Shown here: piece after piece, positions 1-5,497 of the stretch
Layout: every line of letters starts with the position of its first letter
Numbering within the stretch: position 1 is the stretch's first letter
Assembly: GCA_037382205.1 (NCBI GenBank)
Contig: JARRQD010000339.1
Location: 1 to 6,267, forward strand
Direction: 5' to 3'
Origin: Thiodiazotropha sp037382205
GTDB lineage: Bacteria > Pseudomonadota > Gammaproteobacteria > Chromatiales > Chromatiaceae
DNA length: 6,267 nt
Made by a program: the position numbers and the translations under genes
The notes under the pieces: model-generated
What the model saw: only the letters and a program-made list of their open reading frames with translations
Told to the model about the DNA's origin: nothing
Databases searched by the model: none

Positions 1-1
1 G

Positions 2-1048
2 ATCGATACCAATATCGACTTTCTGTTCGGACCGCTCACCTATCTCTACGTCACTGCTCTGACCGCAAGATCCGGTTTTCGTTTTAGTTTGCAGCAGTGG
101 CGGCATTTCCTGCCGTTCCTTATCGGTTTTCTGCTCCTGATCCCCTTGATGCTGCTCGATCAGCAACAGCTGCAGAGCTTACTCAGTGACCAGGCAGAGC
201 AGCAGGATACCGACATTCTCTGGGCGGAGCTATCGGTGATTCTGGTGGGGGTGCTTGCAATACTGCAGATGGCGATCTATCTGGGTCTCTCCATCAAGCG
301 GTTACTCAAGCATCAACATAACGTTGAGCAGCAGTTCTCCTTCCTCGAACAGATCAGCCTGGCCTGGCTGAAGAATCTGCTGCTGGCCTTTGTCATCCTC
401 TACTTCTCCTACCTGGCGGACGTCTTTCTCGCTGAACTGCTCGCCTTCCCTGAAGAGGTTATCGGCATCCACTTCCTGTTGATTGTTCTGGTGATCTACA
501 CCATGGGCTACATGGGATTGCGCCAACCTGCAATCTTCACCCAATTTCATCAAGCAGATCCCAATAACATCGGCCAATGTGAAAAGGCGCAACAGAGCTC
601 TGCTTCTGGCAAACAGAACGGCAGTGATCCTGCTGCCACTCAAACCAAATATCAACGCTCAGCTCTGGACAGTGAGACCAGTCAACTGCTCTATCAGGAG
701 CTGCAGAAGCACATGGATGAACAGCGTGCATTTCTCGACAGTAAACTGACCATGCCACAACTGGCGGCCCAATTGAGTATCTCTGCCAACTACCTCTCCC
801 AGGTGATCAATGAACAGGCGGAGTGCAACTTCTTCGACTTCATCAACCGCTACCGGATTGTTGAGGCGCAACGCAGGCTCACAACCGAGACAGGTCAGAT
901 CAATATACTAGCCATCGCCTTGGATGCCGGATTCAACTCCAAGTCGGCTTTTTATACGGCTTTCAAACGCCATACAGGACAAACCCCCAGCCAATACCGA
1001 AAATCAGCCGCCAATCAAATCTCATCCAAGCAAGCGACTGATCTATAG
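2..1048 (+). CDS. Membrane-anchored AraC-family transcriptional regulator, 5'-truncated by the window edge
   Basis: The frame is open from base 2 to a TAG at 1046-1048, giving 348 visible residues. The TTG at 89 could be taken as a start, but the 29 codons before it read FLFGPLTYLYVTALT followed by HFLPFL, a stretch usual in this class, so the true start lies upstream of the window. Hydrophobic segments lie at about visible residues 35-53, 74-98, 121-149 and 155-173, then a polar linker (about 175-225) and a C-terminal AraC/XylS double helix-turn-helix at about 226-335. The first HTH contains MPQLAAQLSISANYLSQVIN and the second contains the hallmark GFNSKSAFYTAFKRHTGQTP. Family knowledge: such proteins sense at the membrane and bind DNA through the C-terminal domain. 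The signal is unknown. The beta-lactamase-like lipoprotein gene follows 122 nt downstream in the same direction and is a natural candidate target, which is inference. Confidence 0.93.
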   Translation: MDTNIDFLFGPLTYLYVTALTARSGFRFSLQQWRHFLPFLIGFLLLIPLMLLDQQQLQSLLSDQAEQQDTDILWAELSVILVGVLAILQMAIYLGLSIKRLLKHQHNVEQQFSFLEQISLAWLKNLLLAFVILYFSYLADVFLAELLAFPEEVIGIHFLLIVLVIYTMGYMGLRQPAIFTQFHQADPNNIGQCEKAQQSSASGKQNGSDPAATQTKYQRSALDSETSQLLYQELQKHMDEQRAFLDSKLTMPQLAAQLSISANYLSQVINEQAECNFFDFINRYRIVEAQRRLTTETGQINILAIALDAGFNSKSAFYTAFKRHTGQTPSQYRKSAANQISSKQATDL

Positions 1049-1059
1049 GAAATTATAAA

Positions 1060-1071
1060 AAGTCCGGACTT
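1060..1071. promoter_or_regulatory. 12-bp perfect palindrome between regulator and lipoprotein gene
   Basis: AAGTCCGGACTT is its own reverse complement and lies 11 nt after the araC-type stop codon, about 100 nt before the chosen lipoprotein start. It has no loop and no following T-run, so it does not look like a terminator. A dimeric-regulator site is possible. AraC proteins usually bind direct repeats, so it need not belong to the neighbouring regulator. A second, weaker inverted repeat, ACAGCA-GA-TGCTGT, lies at 1119-1132. Confidence 0.3.
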
Positions 1072-1157
1072 ACACTCACGGACGATTTTACCCCCTTTTC
1101 AGACCACTATTCCCTGCAACAGCAGATGCTGTCCAAGCAATCCAAACTATCTATTTT

Positions 1158-1162
1158 GGGAG
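1158..1162 (+). promoter_or_regulatory. Shine-Dalgarno that decides the lipoprotein start
   Basis: GGGAG ends 8 nt before the ATG at 1171. The earlier in-frame ATG at 1126 has no such site, and starting there would put 15 polar residues in front of the signal peptide. Confidence 0.7.
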
Positions 1163-1170
1163 TAGAACCA

Positions 1171-2322
1171 ATGAAAACCTTTAAACACCTCTGGTCTGCC
1201 ATACTATCCTCAGCCCTGTTGAGTATGACCCTGCTGACAGGTTGTGACTCAAACAGTAGCGATGACGCTTCAGCCAACGAACGTATCCAGGATGCCCTGG
1301 AAGAGGCTGTCAGCAAGGGGCTGCCTGCCGTCTCAGTTCGAATCAAAGGAAGAAACATCGACTTCTCAGGCAGCGCAGGAGTAGTCGACCTGAGCACCAT
1401 GCAAGAGGCAACAGAAGAGCACCGTTTCTATGTAGCCAGCGTTGGCAAGACATTTACTGCGGCAACGATGGTCCAGATGGCGGCAGACGGGTTGATCAAC
1501 CTTGACGACACCATCACCCGCTGGCTTTCGGAGGAAATTACAAGTCGCATTCCATTCAGTGACCAGATGACCATCCGCATGTTGCTCAACCACACTACAG
1601 GGTTGTTCGACTTCCAGAATGACAGCGAGGACTGGGATAACGATTTCTTCTATATTTCCGGTCCGACACGACACTGGCAACAGACAGATGCGCTAGACTT
1701 TTTTCTCGACAAACTCCTGCATTTTGAGCCAGGCACCAACTACAGCTATTCGAATTCAAACTACATTCTGGCTGCACTGATCATCGAGAGCGCTTCCGGA
1801 TCTACCCTGCAGAGTGAGATCCGTAACCGGATAATTGAACCTCTCGGCCTCGAACATACCCTGCAAGGCCATGAAGCGACAGGCATATCCGGACTAGTCC
1901 ACGTCTATGTGGATGACCAGGGGGAGACAATCGATCTCTACCCATGGTACAGCCACTTTGGTCTGGCTGATGGCGGCATTCAAACCACTGCGCAAGATCT
2001 GGCAAAATTTATCCTCGGCATTCTGCGAACTGACATTGTGCTCGATGACGCTATGCGGGCTGAGATGTTGCAAGCCTCTGGACTCGGTACACCGGCTTCC
2101 AAATATGGTCTGGGAATCAGTGTCACACCAATCGCAGGCAGTGACGAGGTAATCTACAGCCATAGCGGTAAGGATCCCGGCTACCAGGCTGAAATGATCT
2201 ATTTCCAGGAGAAAGATACCGTCATCACGCTTTGTGCGAATGGCAGCTTTGAACCCTATGACCCTATAGCTCAGGAGCTGCTGCTGACGATATATCAACT
2301 ACTTGAAGAGCTGCAGGATTAA
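1171..2322 (+). CDS. Serine beta-lactamase / class C penicillin-binding-protein-like lipoprotein
   Basis: A 383-residue protein. It starts at 1171 rather than the in-frame ATG at 1126, because 1171 has a good ribosome site and begins a clean signal peptide (MKTFKHLW, hydrophobic core, lipobox LTGC). Cys25 would be lipidated. The residue after it is Asp, which in E. coli-type sorting favours retention in the inner membrane. All three motifs of the beta-lactamase superfamily are visible: SVGK (Ser90 nucleophile, Lys93), YSN (Tyr193-Ser194-Asn195) and HSG (His331-Gly333, the KTG-box equivalent), plus the family signature LLNHTTGLFDF. Members include AmpC enzymes, DD-peptidases and esterases (EstB type). 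HSG rather than KTG makes a peptidase, esterase or other hydrolase more likely than a true AmpC, but the substrate cannot be told from sequence. It acts in the periplasm, membrane-tethered. It lies downstream of the AraC-type regulator in the same direction and ends just before a hairpin terminator. Confidence 0.93.
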   Translation: MKTFKHLWSAILSSALLSMTLLTGCDSNSSDDASANERIQDALEEAVSKGLPAVSVRIKGRNIDFSGSAGVVDLSTMQEATEEHRFYVASVGKTFTAATMVQMAADGLINLDDTITRWLSEEITSRIPFSDQMTIRMLLNHTTGLFDFQNDSEDWDNDFFYISGPTRHWQQTDALDFFLDKLLHFEPGTNYSYSNSNYILAALIIESASGSTLQSEIRNRIIEPLGLEHTLQGHEATGISGLVHVYVDDQGETIDLYPWYSHFGLADGGIQTTAQDLAKFILGILRTDIVLDDAMRAEMLQASGLGTPASKYGLGISVTPIAGSDEVIYSHSGKDPGYQAEMIYFQEKDTVITLCANGSFEPYDPIAQELLLTIYQLLEELQD

Positions 2323-2328
2323 CACAGC

Positions 2329-2355
2329 TGCCAGTGCGGCCATGCCGCACTGGCA
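2329..2355 (+). terminator. Rho-independent-type hairpin after the lipoprotein gene
   Basis: A 12-bp perfect stem (TGCCAGTGCGGC at 2329-2340 pairing with 2344-2355) closes a 3-nt loop, starting 6 nt after the stop codon. The following AAATTTCTAT is only a weak T-tract. It lies between convergent genes and may also block read-through from the - strand operon, although that side has no T-run. Confidence 0.75.
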
Positions 2356-2388
2356 AATTTCTATACGATATTATCTTACTAATGGCTA

Positions 2389-2523
2389 CTACTCCCTGAT
2401 GACCTCTCCATCAGGAAGATAGGTGTGGTCGTGTATAGGTTCGCTGTCAGGCATTTGGTATTTTCCAGACTGTATGCCAGCGAAAAGTCGTTCCCAGAGC
2501 TGTTTATTTCCTTCGTTATCCAT
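2389..2523 (-). CDS. Predicted 44-residue microprotein, translationally coupled to the upstream gene
   Basis: An ATG at 2523-2521 overlaps the stop region of the coiled-coil protein gene by 8 nt (ATGGATAA serves both frames) and runs to TAG at 2389-2391. The product begins MDNEGNKQLWERLFAGIQSG and ends YLPDGEVIRE. It is polar, with no signal peptide or membrane segment, so it is probably cytosolic. No strong Shine-Dalgarno precedes it; translation would depend on ribosomes finishing the upstream gene, as usual for overlapping stop/start pairs. I do not recognise the family. The overlap and non-random composition (Trp, aromatic residues, a Pro/Gly-rich turn near the end) argue for a real gene, but its size leaves room for chance. 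Confidence 0.5.
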   Translation of the reverse strand: MDNEGNKQLWERLFAGIQSGKYQMPDSEPIHDHTYLPDGEVIRE

Positions 2524-3004
2524 TTGACTCATCGAGCTCACCCTTCGCTATAGATTTGTCCAGTAATGTCAGACCTTTGTTAAGCTGTTTCCGATTTTTA
2601 TGCTCAGACATTATTGAGTCTGCCTCAATATTATCTGTGATTTTTTGACTGTATGCGCCTTTATTGGCGTCTTCGGAAATAGAAAAAGATTCATAGACGT
2701 AATCTTCAAGGGCATTTTGTCTCTGTTCCAGTGAGCTTAGGTAGTCCGATAGTACTGTCTGTTCCTCTGGAGGCAAACTCAGTGAGATAGAGATTGTCTT
2801 CTCCAGTCTATCGAGTCTCTGCATGATTTCCTGATATCGATGTGAGGATTGGCGTTGCGCTATTTGTTGCTCTACTTGAGTGAGACGATTTGCATAATCT
2901 CCAGATGATAACTGAGAGAGTAATTCGGTTTTGCTGAATATCAGAAAAATGGATAAAAGTGTGAATGTGACTAATGATAGGGTCCAAGGTGTAACAAGCC
3001 TCAT
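2516..3004 (-). CDS. Single-pass membrane protein with periplasmic coiled coil, family unknown
   Basis: A 162-residue protein. The start is supported by a very strong ribosome site (GGGAGGAG, complement of 3013-3020) ending 8 nt before the ATG. Residues 8-24 form one hydrophobic helix (LSLVTFTLLSIFLIF) after a short Arg-containing N-terminus, suggesting an uncleaved anchor with the rest outside the cytoplasm. Residues about 38-72 and 80-105 are rich in Gln, Glu, Leu and Arg with heptad-like spacing (for example YQEIMQRLDRLEKTI), broken by a Pro-containing loop at 76-80. The C-terminal third is polar and Lys/Asp-rich. No catalytic motif is visible. A role as a scaffold or partner protein fits the shape but is inference. 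It is the first gene of a two-gene unit with the overlapping 44-residue ORF. Confidence 0.75.
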   Translation of the reverse strand: MRLVTPWTLSLVTFTLLSIFLIFSKTELLSQLSSGDYANRLTQVEQQIAQRQSSHRYQEIMQRLDRLEKTISISLSLPPEEQTVLSDYLSSLEQRQNALEDYVYESFSISEDANKGAYSQKITDNIEADSIMSEHKNRKQLNKGLTLLDKSIAKGELDESNG

Positions 3005-3128
3005 TGTTAGTTCTCCTCCCTGCCTACCCGCTCAACAAACACTATTACCGTGTCTGCTGAGGGGGTGGATGTTAAGACGTGTTTAGTAGGTAAAGGTCGT
3101 AACCGATTCGAAAATTACGGTTTTTTCT

Positions 3129-3157
3129 ACTATACGAAACATTAACTAGGTTGCCAC
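3129..3157 (-). promoter_or_regulatory. Possible sigma-70 promoter for the coiled-coil protein operon
   Basis: Read on the - strand, GTGGCA (3157-3152; 4 of 6 to TTGACA) and TATAGT (3134-3129; 5 of 6 to TATAAT) are separated by exactly 17 nt. This would give a leader of roughly 115-120 nt. Chance matches of this quality occur in AT-rich DNA. Confidence 0.35.
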
Positions 3158-3650
3158 ATGGGGTTTAATAAAGTGAATGCACGATTAATGTTATTTCAGT
3201 ACAGTAAAAATCGAAAGTCTATATACACCTAATCGGAAATTATGCTATTTATTTCAATCAAAGCTAACGAACAAGGATAAGTCGCGCGATAGCCGCGACT
3301 TGATCCAGTTGTTGAACAAGCCTGGGTAGCATCACCTTATATATATATGCAGATATCTCGATTCTCATAAAGAGGATTATCGTCATCATTCGAAAATGGC
3401 GCTTTTATCAGAGCGAGCAAAACTCTCGCCCAATATTTAATGGGTCACCCTTTACGCAGAATGTCAAGCGAAGGCACAAAAAGTGCAGCAGTCACCCATC
3501 AGGACCAAGCTGTCTGCTGACAACCCTGGCTTTCACCCCAGAAAAATATCGGTACCATGCGCTGTCCAATGGAATGACAGATCTTGAGTCTCTAAGGCCC
3601 AACCTTCAGTGGCTCAACGCATGGGCACATGTTTTTAAACCCAGTCATGA
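3158..3650. other. Non-coding stretch without a recognisable gene
   Basis: No frame in this stretch carries a convincing gene. It contains an 8-bp-stem hairpin at 3279-3301, a short (TA)n run at 3338-3348, and a weak stem GAGCGAG/CTCGCCC around 3413-3431. The part nearest 3650 probably belongs to the 3' non-coding end of the IS110-type element, whose outer boundary I cannot place. Confidence 0.5.
3279..3301. repeat. GC-rich hairpin AAGTCGCG-N7-CGCGACTT
   Basis: Perfect 8-bp arms at 3279-3286 and 3294-3301 around a 7-nt loop in otherwise AT-rich DNA. No T-run follows on the + strand. On the - strand it is followed by ATCCTTGTT, a poor terminator tail. Function not evident. Confidence 0.55.
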
Positions 3651-3720
3651 ATGAAAGAGCCGGACCAATCAAGTCTATTGGTTTCACCAACCCCTAAGTA
3701 TGGTTCTCCGGCCCTTTCAT
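3651..3720 (-). ncRNA. Structured 3' non-coding end of an IS110-type element (candidate guide-RNA region)
   Basis: Arms of 14 nt (3651-3664 and 3707-3720; 13 of 14 complementary) enclose a 42-nt interior just 2 nt beyond the transposase-remnant stop codon. Inside are two mutually exclusive small stems: ACCAAT (3664-3669) with ATTGGT (3677-3682), and TTGGT (3678-3682) with ACCAA (3686-3690). IS110-family elements are known to encode a structured bridge or seeker RNA in a non-coding end, 3' of the transposase in the IS1111 group. Position and folding fit that role, but equating this stretch with such an RNA is inference. Alternatively it is only a subterminal inverted repeat or a protective hairpin of the element. 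Confidence 0.4.
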
Positions 3721-3722
3721 GA

Positions 3723-4043
3723 TCAGCCAAAAATTAACGTTTCGTCGAACGCTTGTTGTTTCTTCATCATCCAGTAACAGGCCCGTGCAAGTTTATGCGC
3801 CAAGGCCTTACGGGCAACAATGCTATAGGAGGCAGTGTTCCCGGGGCCTTTGAAACGCTCTATATTTCCGGTTTCCAACGCAATGGTCAATGCCAGAATA
3901 TCGCCAATACCCAGACTGCTCTTGAGATATTCCATTTCAGGGCGAGGTTGCATTTCACGCAGTAACCTCTTTTCCATCGCCTTGATTTGGATGCTATAGG
4001 CGCGAATCATCTGCAGATGACATTGCAGCGCCATCTGCACCGT
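3723..4043 (-). pseudogene. IS110-family transposase remnant, N-terminus lost and C-terminal domain internally deleted
   Basis: About 105 codons remain, ending at TGA (3725-3723). The segment YLKSSLGIGDILALTIALET followed by GNIERFKGPGNTASY is the start of the C-terminal Transposase_20 (helix-hairpin-helix-like) domain. The end, IVARKALAHKLARACYWMMK to FDETLIFG, is the usual C-terminus of these enzymes. Between them, near 3822-3828, roughly 50 residues are missing in frame, including the stretch that normally holds the conserved catalytic serine region (GxxxSxGxxxKxGN-type motifs). The N-terminal RuvC-like DEDD domain is absent: the frame hits a stop (4052-4050) just upstream and nothing homologous continues. 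The GTG at 4040 is only the first possible start, not a real one. The remnant cannot be an active transposase. Family length is usually 320-400 residues. Confidence 0.85.
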
Positions 4044-4068
4044 AGCGAATTACCAGGACACTCAACAT

Positions 4069-4320
4069 TTAATACCAACATAGGGGACCATCAGAAATAG
4101 GTGTAGGATCAAAGGCGCCTGCAATATCCGCTGTTAACCTGATCCCATCAAGTACGCTAAATTCAATACCCGCGGCGTGGATATCCAGAAAGTCCTCTTT
4201 ATCAGGTTATTGTTTATCCGTTAGTGCTGGCTGATTCACCGAGTTTTCAGCTAAACCATTCCTGCTGACATTACTTTTCAAACTAACAACAGAGACTTTC
4301 ACTGTTCTTTGGTTCTTACA
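4069..4320 (-). pseudogene. Degraded fragment resembling a polymorphic-toxin pre-toxin region
   Basis: One - strand frame reads from the MITE-like element edge (4320) to TAA at 4071-4069, with one internal TAA at 4209-4207. The part after that internal stop encodes DFLDIHAAGIEFSVLDG and then DIAGAFDPTPISDG. The DPTPISDG run resembles the conserved pre-toxin/linker segment that precedes C-terminal toxin domains in polymorphic toxin proteins, normally continued by an aromatic, small-residue stretch and a GD.AK-type motif. Here the similarity stops at the Gly codon 4089-4087 and the frame ends six codons later, so the toxin end is gone. The IS110 remnant begins about 45 nt further on. The upper 37 codons are open but not recognisable. 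Family assignment is from memory of the motif and is moderate at best. Confidence 0.4.
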
Positions 4321-4378
4321 ACTCAAGTTTCGGAGTTCATATTAGGGCAAAATTGAAAACCCCGTCATTCATCTACCC

Positions 4379-4407
4379 CCGTCATTCCGGCGCATGCCGG
4401 AATCCAG
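4379..4407 (+). repeat. Dispersed palindromic repeat, copy 1
   Basis: Core ATTCCGGC-GCAT-GCCGGAAT (4384-4403) within a CGTCATTCC...GGAATCCAG unit. This type of repeat is scattered through many proteobacterial genomes. A partial copy of its left edge, CCCGTCATTC, also stands at 4361-4370, directly before the full one (CCCGTCATTC at 4378-4387). Confidence 0.8.
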
Positions 4408-4507
4408 ATACCACCCAAGCTGAAATCATGGAATTTGGTATCGTTAATGCCTCTGAGGCACTGAAACCATGACAGTAGCGCTTGTTGACGGCAGGTGCCA
4501 CATTCCC

Positions 4508-4535
4508 CTGGATTCCGGCCTACGCCGGAATGACG
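4508..4535 (-). repeat. Dispersed palindromic repeat, copy 2, inverted
   Basis: CTGGATTCCGGC-CTAC-GCCGGAATGACG is the inverse of copy 1 apart from the loop. The two copies face each other across 100 bp inside the MITE-like element, so the single strand could fold into one long stem. Confidence 0.8.
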
Positions 4536-4639
4536 AACTCCTTACTCTAATGACTGGCTTCGGTTTTGATGAGGCATGCCCATCCTGTTTACAGGCTGTG
4601 GACGAACTTTGAACTCCGAAACTTGAGTTATAAAAAAGT

Positions 4640-4798
4640 GATAGAAGACAACTTTCACGATTTGTCTTATGTTTAATGCTCGCGCTTTCATTAGCTTATA
4701 GATAGCCTATAATCGTTAAATAACTGATTAGTAGTGAATATTTAGTTAATATCAGAGGGGTTGTGCTACGAATACTTCCCTCCTCCAAAATGCACTTA
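4640..4798. other. AT-rich spacer between the MITE-like element and the cassette array
   Basis: No gene or strong structure seen. The only match to the attC/attI R-box consensus GTTRRRY is GTTAAAT at 4715-4721. It lacks a recognisable partner box, so I do not call it a recombination site. Confidence 0.5.
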
Positions 4799-4856
4799 GC
4801 AGGCAATTTGCACGTCTAATAGCGCAGATAGGTGGGATAGTGTGCATGTTACCTGC
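4799..4856. repeat. Imperfect inverted repeat ahead of the first cassette gene
   Basis: Arms at 4799-4813 and 4842-4856 pair at 12 of 15 positions plus one G-U, around a 28-nt loop. It lies immediately upstream of the TATAAT box. The right arm holds GTTACCT and the left AGGCAAT, placed where R' and R'' boxes would be in an attC, but neither matches consensus (AAT instead of AAC) and no spacer or L-box pattern follows. It may be a decayed attC marking the left edge of cassette 1, or a regulatory hairpin or operator. Confidence 0.45.
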
Positions 4857-4860
4857 CACT

Positions 4861-4866
4861 TATAAT
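4861..4866 (+). promoter_or_regulatory. Perfect TATAAT -10 box of a possible cassette-array promoter
   Basis: TATAAT lies 22 nt before the first cassette ATG. At 16-18 nt spacing no good -35 is found (best TAGTGT at 4838-4843) and there is no extended -10 TG. If used, the leader would be about 16 nt. The preceding inverted repeat would overlap the -35 zone, so regulation there is conceivable. Confidence 0.4.
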
Positions 4867-4888
4867 GTTAACATCTTGAGGAAAGTTC

Positions 4889-5431
4889 ATGCCTAGGAAA
4901 GGAATATTCTATTTTGCGACTAAAGCAGATATGGAGGCTGGGCTCGATAATATTGAATCAGAGGTAGCCATTAAATATACGAGTCTCGGTCTATTTGATT
5001 CGCCAGATATTGTCGAGTATGAGACCTATAAAGAGATACCTGATTTCGGGCTTTCAATACAAGGCACCTCGAATTCTCAGCCGATCTACCTAATTTGCCC
5101 AAGTGACTTTAAAGTGGTACCTAAAGAGGTACCGCAGCGCAGAGGTGGAATCAAGTATTCGATAAATGATATGAATAAAGAAATGGAGATCTGTTTTAGG
5201 TTCGTACCTGCAGGGGAATATGAAGAGACATTCCTCATTCCGGGTGAGTTTTCTTCCGGAATCGGCGATTTTTCTACATCACTTTATAAAGCTTTCAGAA
5301 AGGTGTTTCTAAAGAATTTTAAAAAGGTAAAGTCGTATAGTGTTGGCCCAGAGGCATACTCAAAATTTGAGTCGGGTATTCCTTTAACTCCAAGCTATAA
5401 GGCGAAACCGGAAATGTACTTAAAATGCTAA
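4889..5431 (+). CDS. Cassette-encoded protein of unknown function (180 aa)
   Basis: The start ATG has a good ribosome site (GAGGA at 4878-4882, 6 nt spacing). The TAA stop (5429-5431) lies inside the R'' box of the following attC, the compact arrangement typical of integron cassettes. The product begins MPRKGIFYFATKADMEAGLD and is a soluble alpha/beta-type sequence without signal peptide or membrane helix. The first ~75 residues end in a beta-like IYLICPSDF. After a basic turn (about residues 78-90, PKEVPQRRGG) comes a second half with CFRFVPAGEYEETFLIPGEF and a Lys/aromatic-rich tail (KAFRKVFLKNFKKVKSYSV, about 133-151). This suggests two small domains, possibly with a nucleic-acid- or phosphate-binding basic end; that is inference. 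I recognise no family. Base composition is more AT-rich than the left-hand genes, as expected for a foreign cassette. Confidence 0.8.
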   Translation: MPRKGIFYFATKADMEAGLDNIESEVAIKYTSLGLFDSPDIVEYETYKEIPDFGLSIQGTSNSQPIYLICPSDFKVVPKEVPQRRGGIKYSINDMNKEMEICFRFVPAGEYEETFLIPGEFSSGIGDFSTSLYKAFRKVFLKNFKKVKSYSVGPEAYSKFESGIPLTPSYKAKPEMYLKC

Positions 5432-5497
5432 CAAGCGCATGTTGTCGGACTGGTTTTCTGCTTTGCTCCATACCCGCAGCAAATGCGGGCGTTAGCA
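5426..5497 (+). other. attC recombination site 1 (integron)
   Basis: R'' TGCTAAC (5426-5432) is exactly complementary to R' GTTAGCA (5491-5497). Next come unpaired 3-nt spacers (AAG and GGC), then L'' CGCAT-G-TTG (5438-5446) pairing with CAAATGCG (5480-5487) once the single G5443/5441-region base is left out as an extrahelical base. This R-spacer-L-extrahelical layout is what tyrosine integrases IntI recognise on the folded bottom strand. Length 72 bp. Cleavage is expected between G5491 and T5492. R' departs from GTTRRRY at its sixth base (C), but the matching change in R'' keeps the stem intact. Confidence 0.9.

Larger units (their letters stand above)
4320..4629. mobile_element. MITE-like element with 20-bp perfect terminal inverted repeats
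   Basis: The 20 nt at 4320-4339 (AACTCAAGTTTCGGAGTTCA) recur exactly inverted at 4610-4629. Similarity extends a few bases outward (TTRYAACTC on both sides), so the real ends may be about 4313 and 4636. The ~310-bp interior has no ORF. It is full of nested inversions: two opposed copies of a dispersed palindrome (4379-4407 and 4508-4535), GATACCA/TGGTATC (4407-4413, 4436-4442), and the perfect 13-nt palindrome TGCCTCTGAGGCA (4448-4460). Non-coding, short and TIR-bounded is the definition of a MITE mobilised by an unlinked transposase. I could not identify the parent IS, nor a convincing target duplication. It sits at the upstream edge of the toxin-like fragment and appears to interrupt it. 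Confidence 0.7.

Noticed and set aside
89..91. TTG as the start of the AraC-type regulator
   Set aside because: The frame stays open to base 2 and the residues before the TTG match the family, so the gene is truncated by the window edge.
302..871. Three overlapping - strand ORFs inside the regulator gene
   Set aside because: They are antisense shadows of a clear AraC-family coding sequence and show no recognisable domains or ribosome sites.
1126..1128. ATG at 1126 as the start of the beta-lactamase-like gene
   Set aside because: No ribosome site, and it would bury the lipoprotein signal peptide behind 15 extra residues; ATG 1171 is better on both counts.
1894..2298. - strand ORF of 134 codons inside the lipoprotein gene
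   Set aside because: It lies opposite the YSN-to-HSG region of an intact enzyme gene and resembles nothing.
3259..3301. Possible attC site around GCTAAC (3263-3268) and the 3279-3301 hairpin
   Set aside because: There is no GTT-containing partner box at the proper distance and the hairpin arms are continuous, unlike an attC.
3753..3965. + strand 70-codon ORF opposite the transposase remnant
   Set aside because: The - strand frame is clearly IS110-derived, so this is its complement.
4379..4535. The two GTCATTCCGGC palindromes as a CRISPR array
   Set aside because: There are only two copies, in inverted orientation, each self-complementary, inside a TIR-bounded element.
4715..4721. GTTAAAT as the left boundary of the first cassette
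   Set aside because: It matches GTTRRRY, but no complementary R'' or L box is found near it, and such 7-mers are common in AT-rich DNA.
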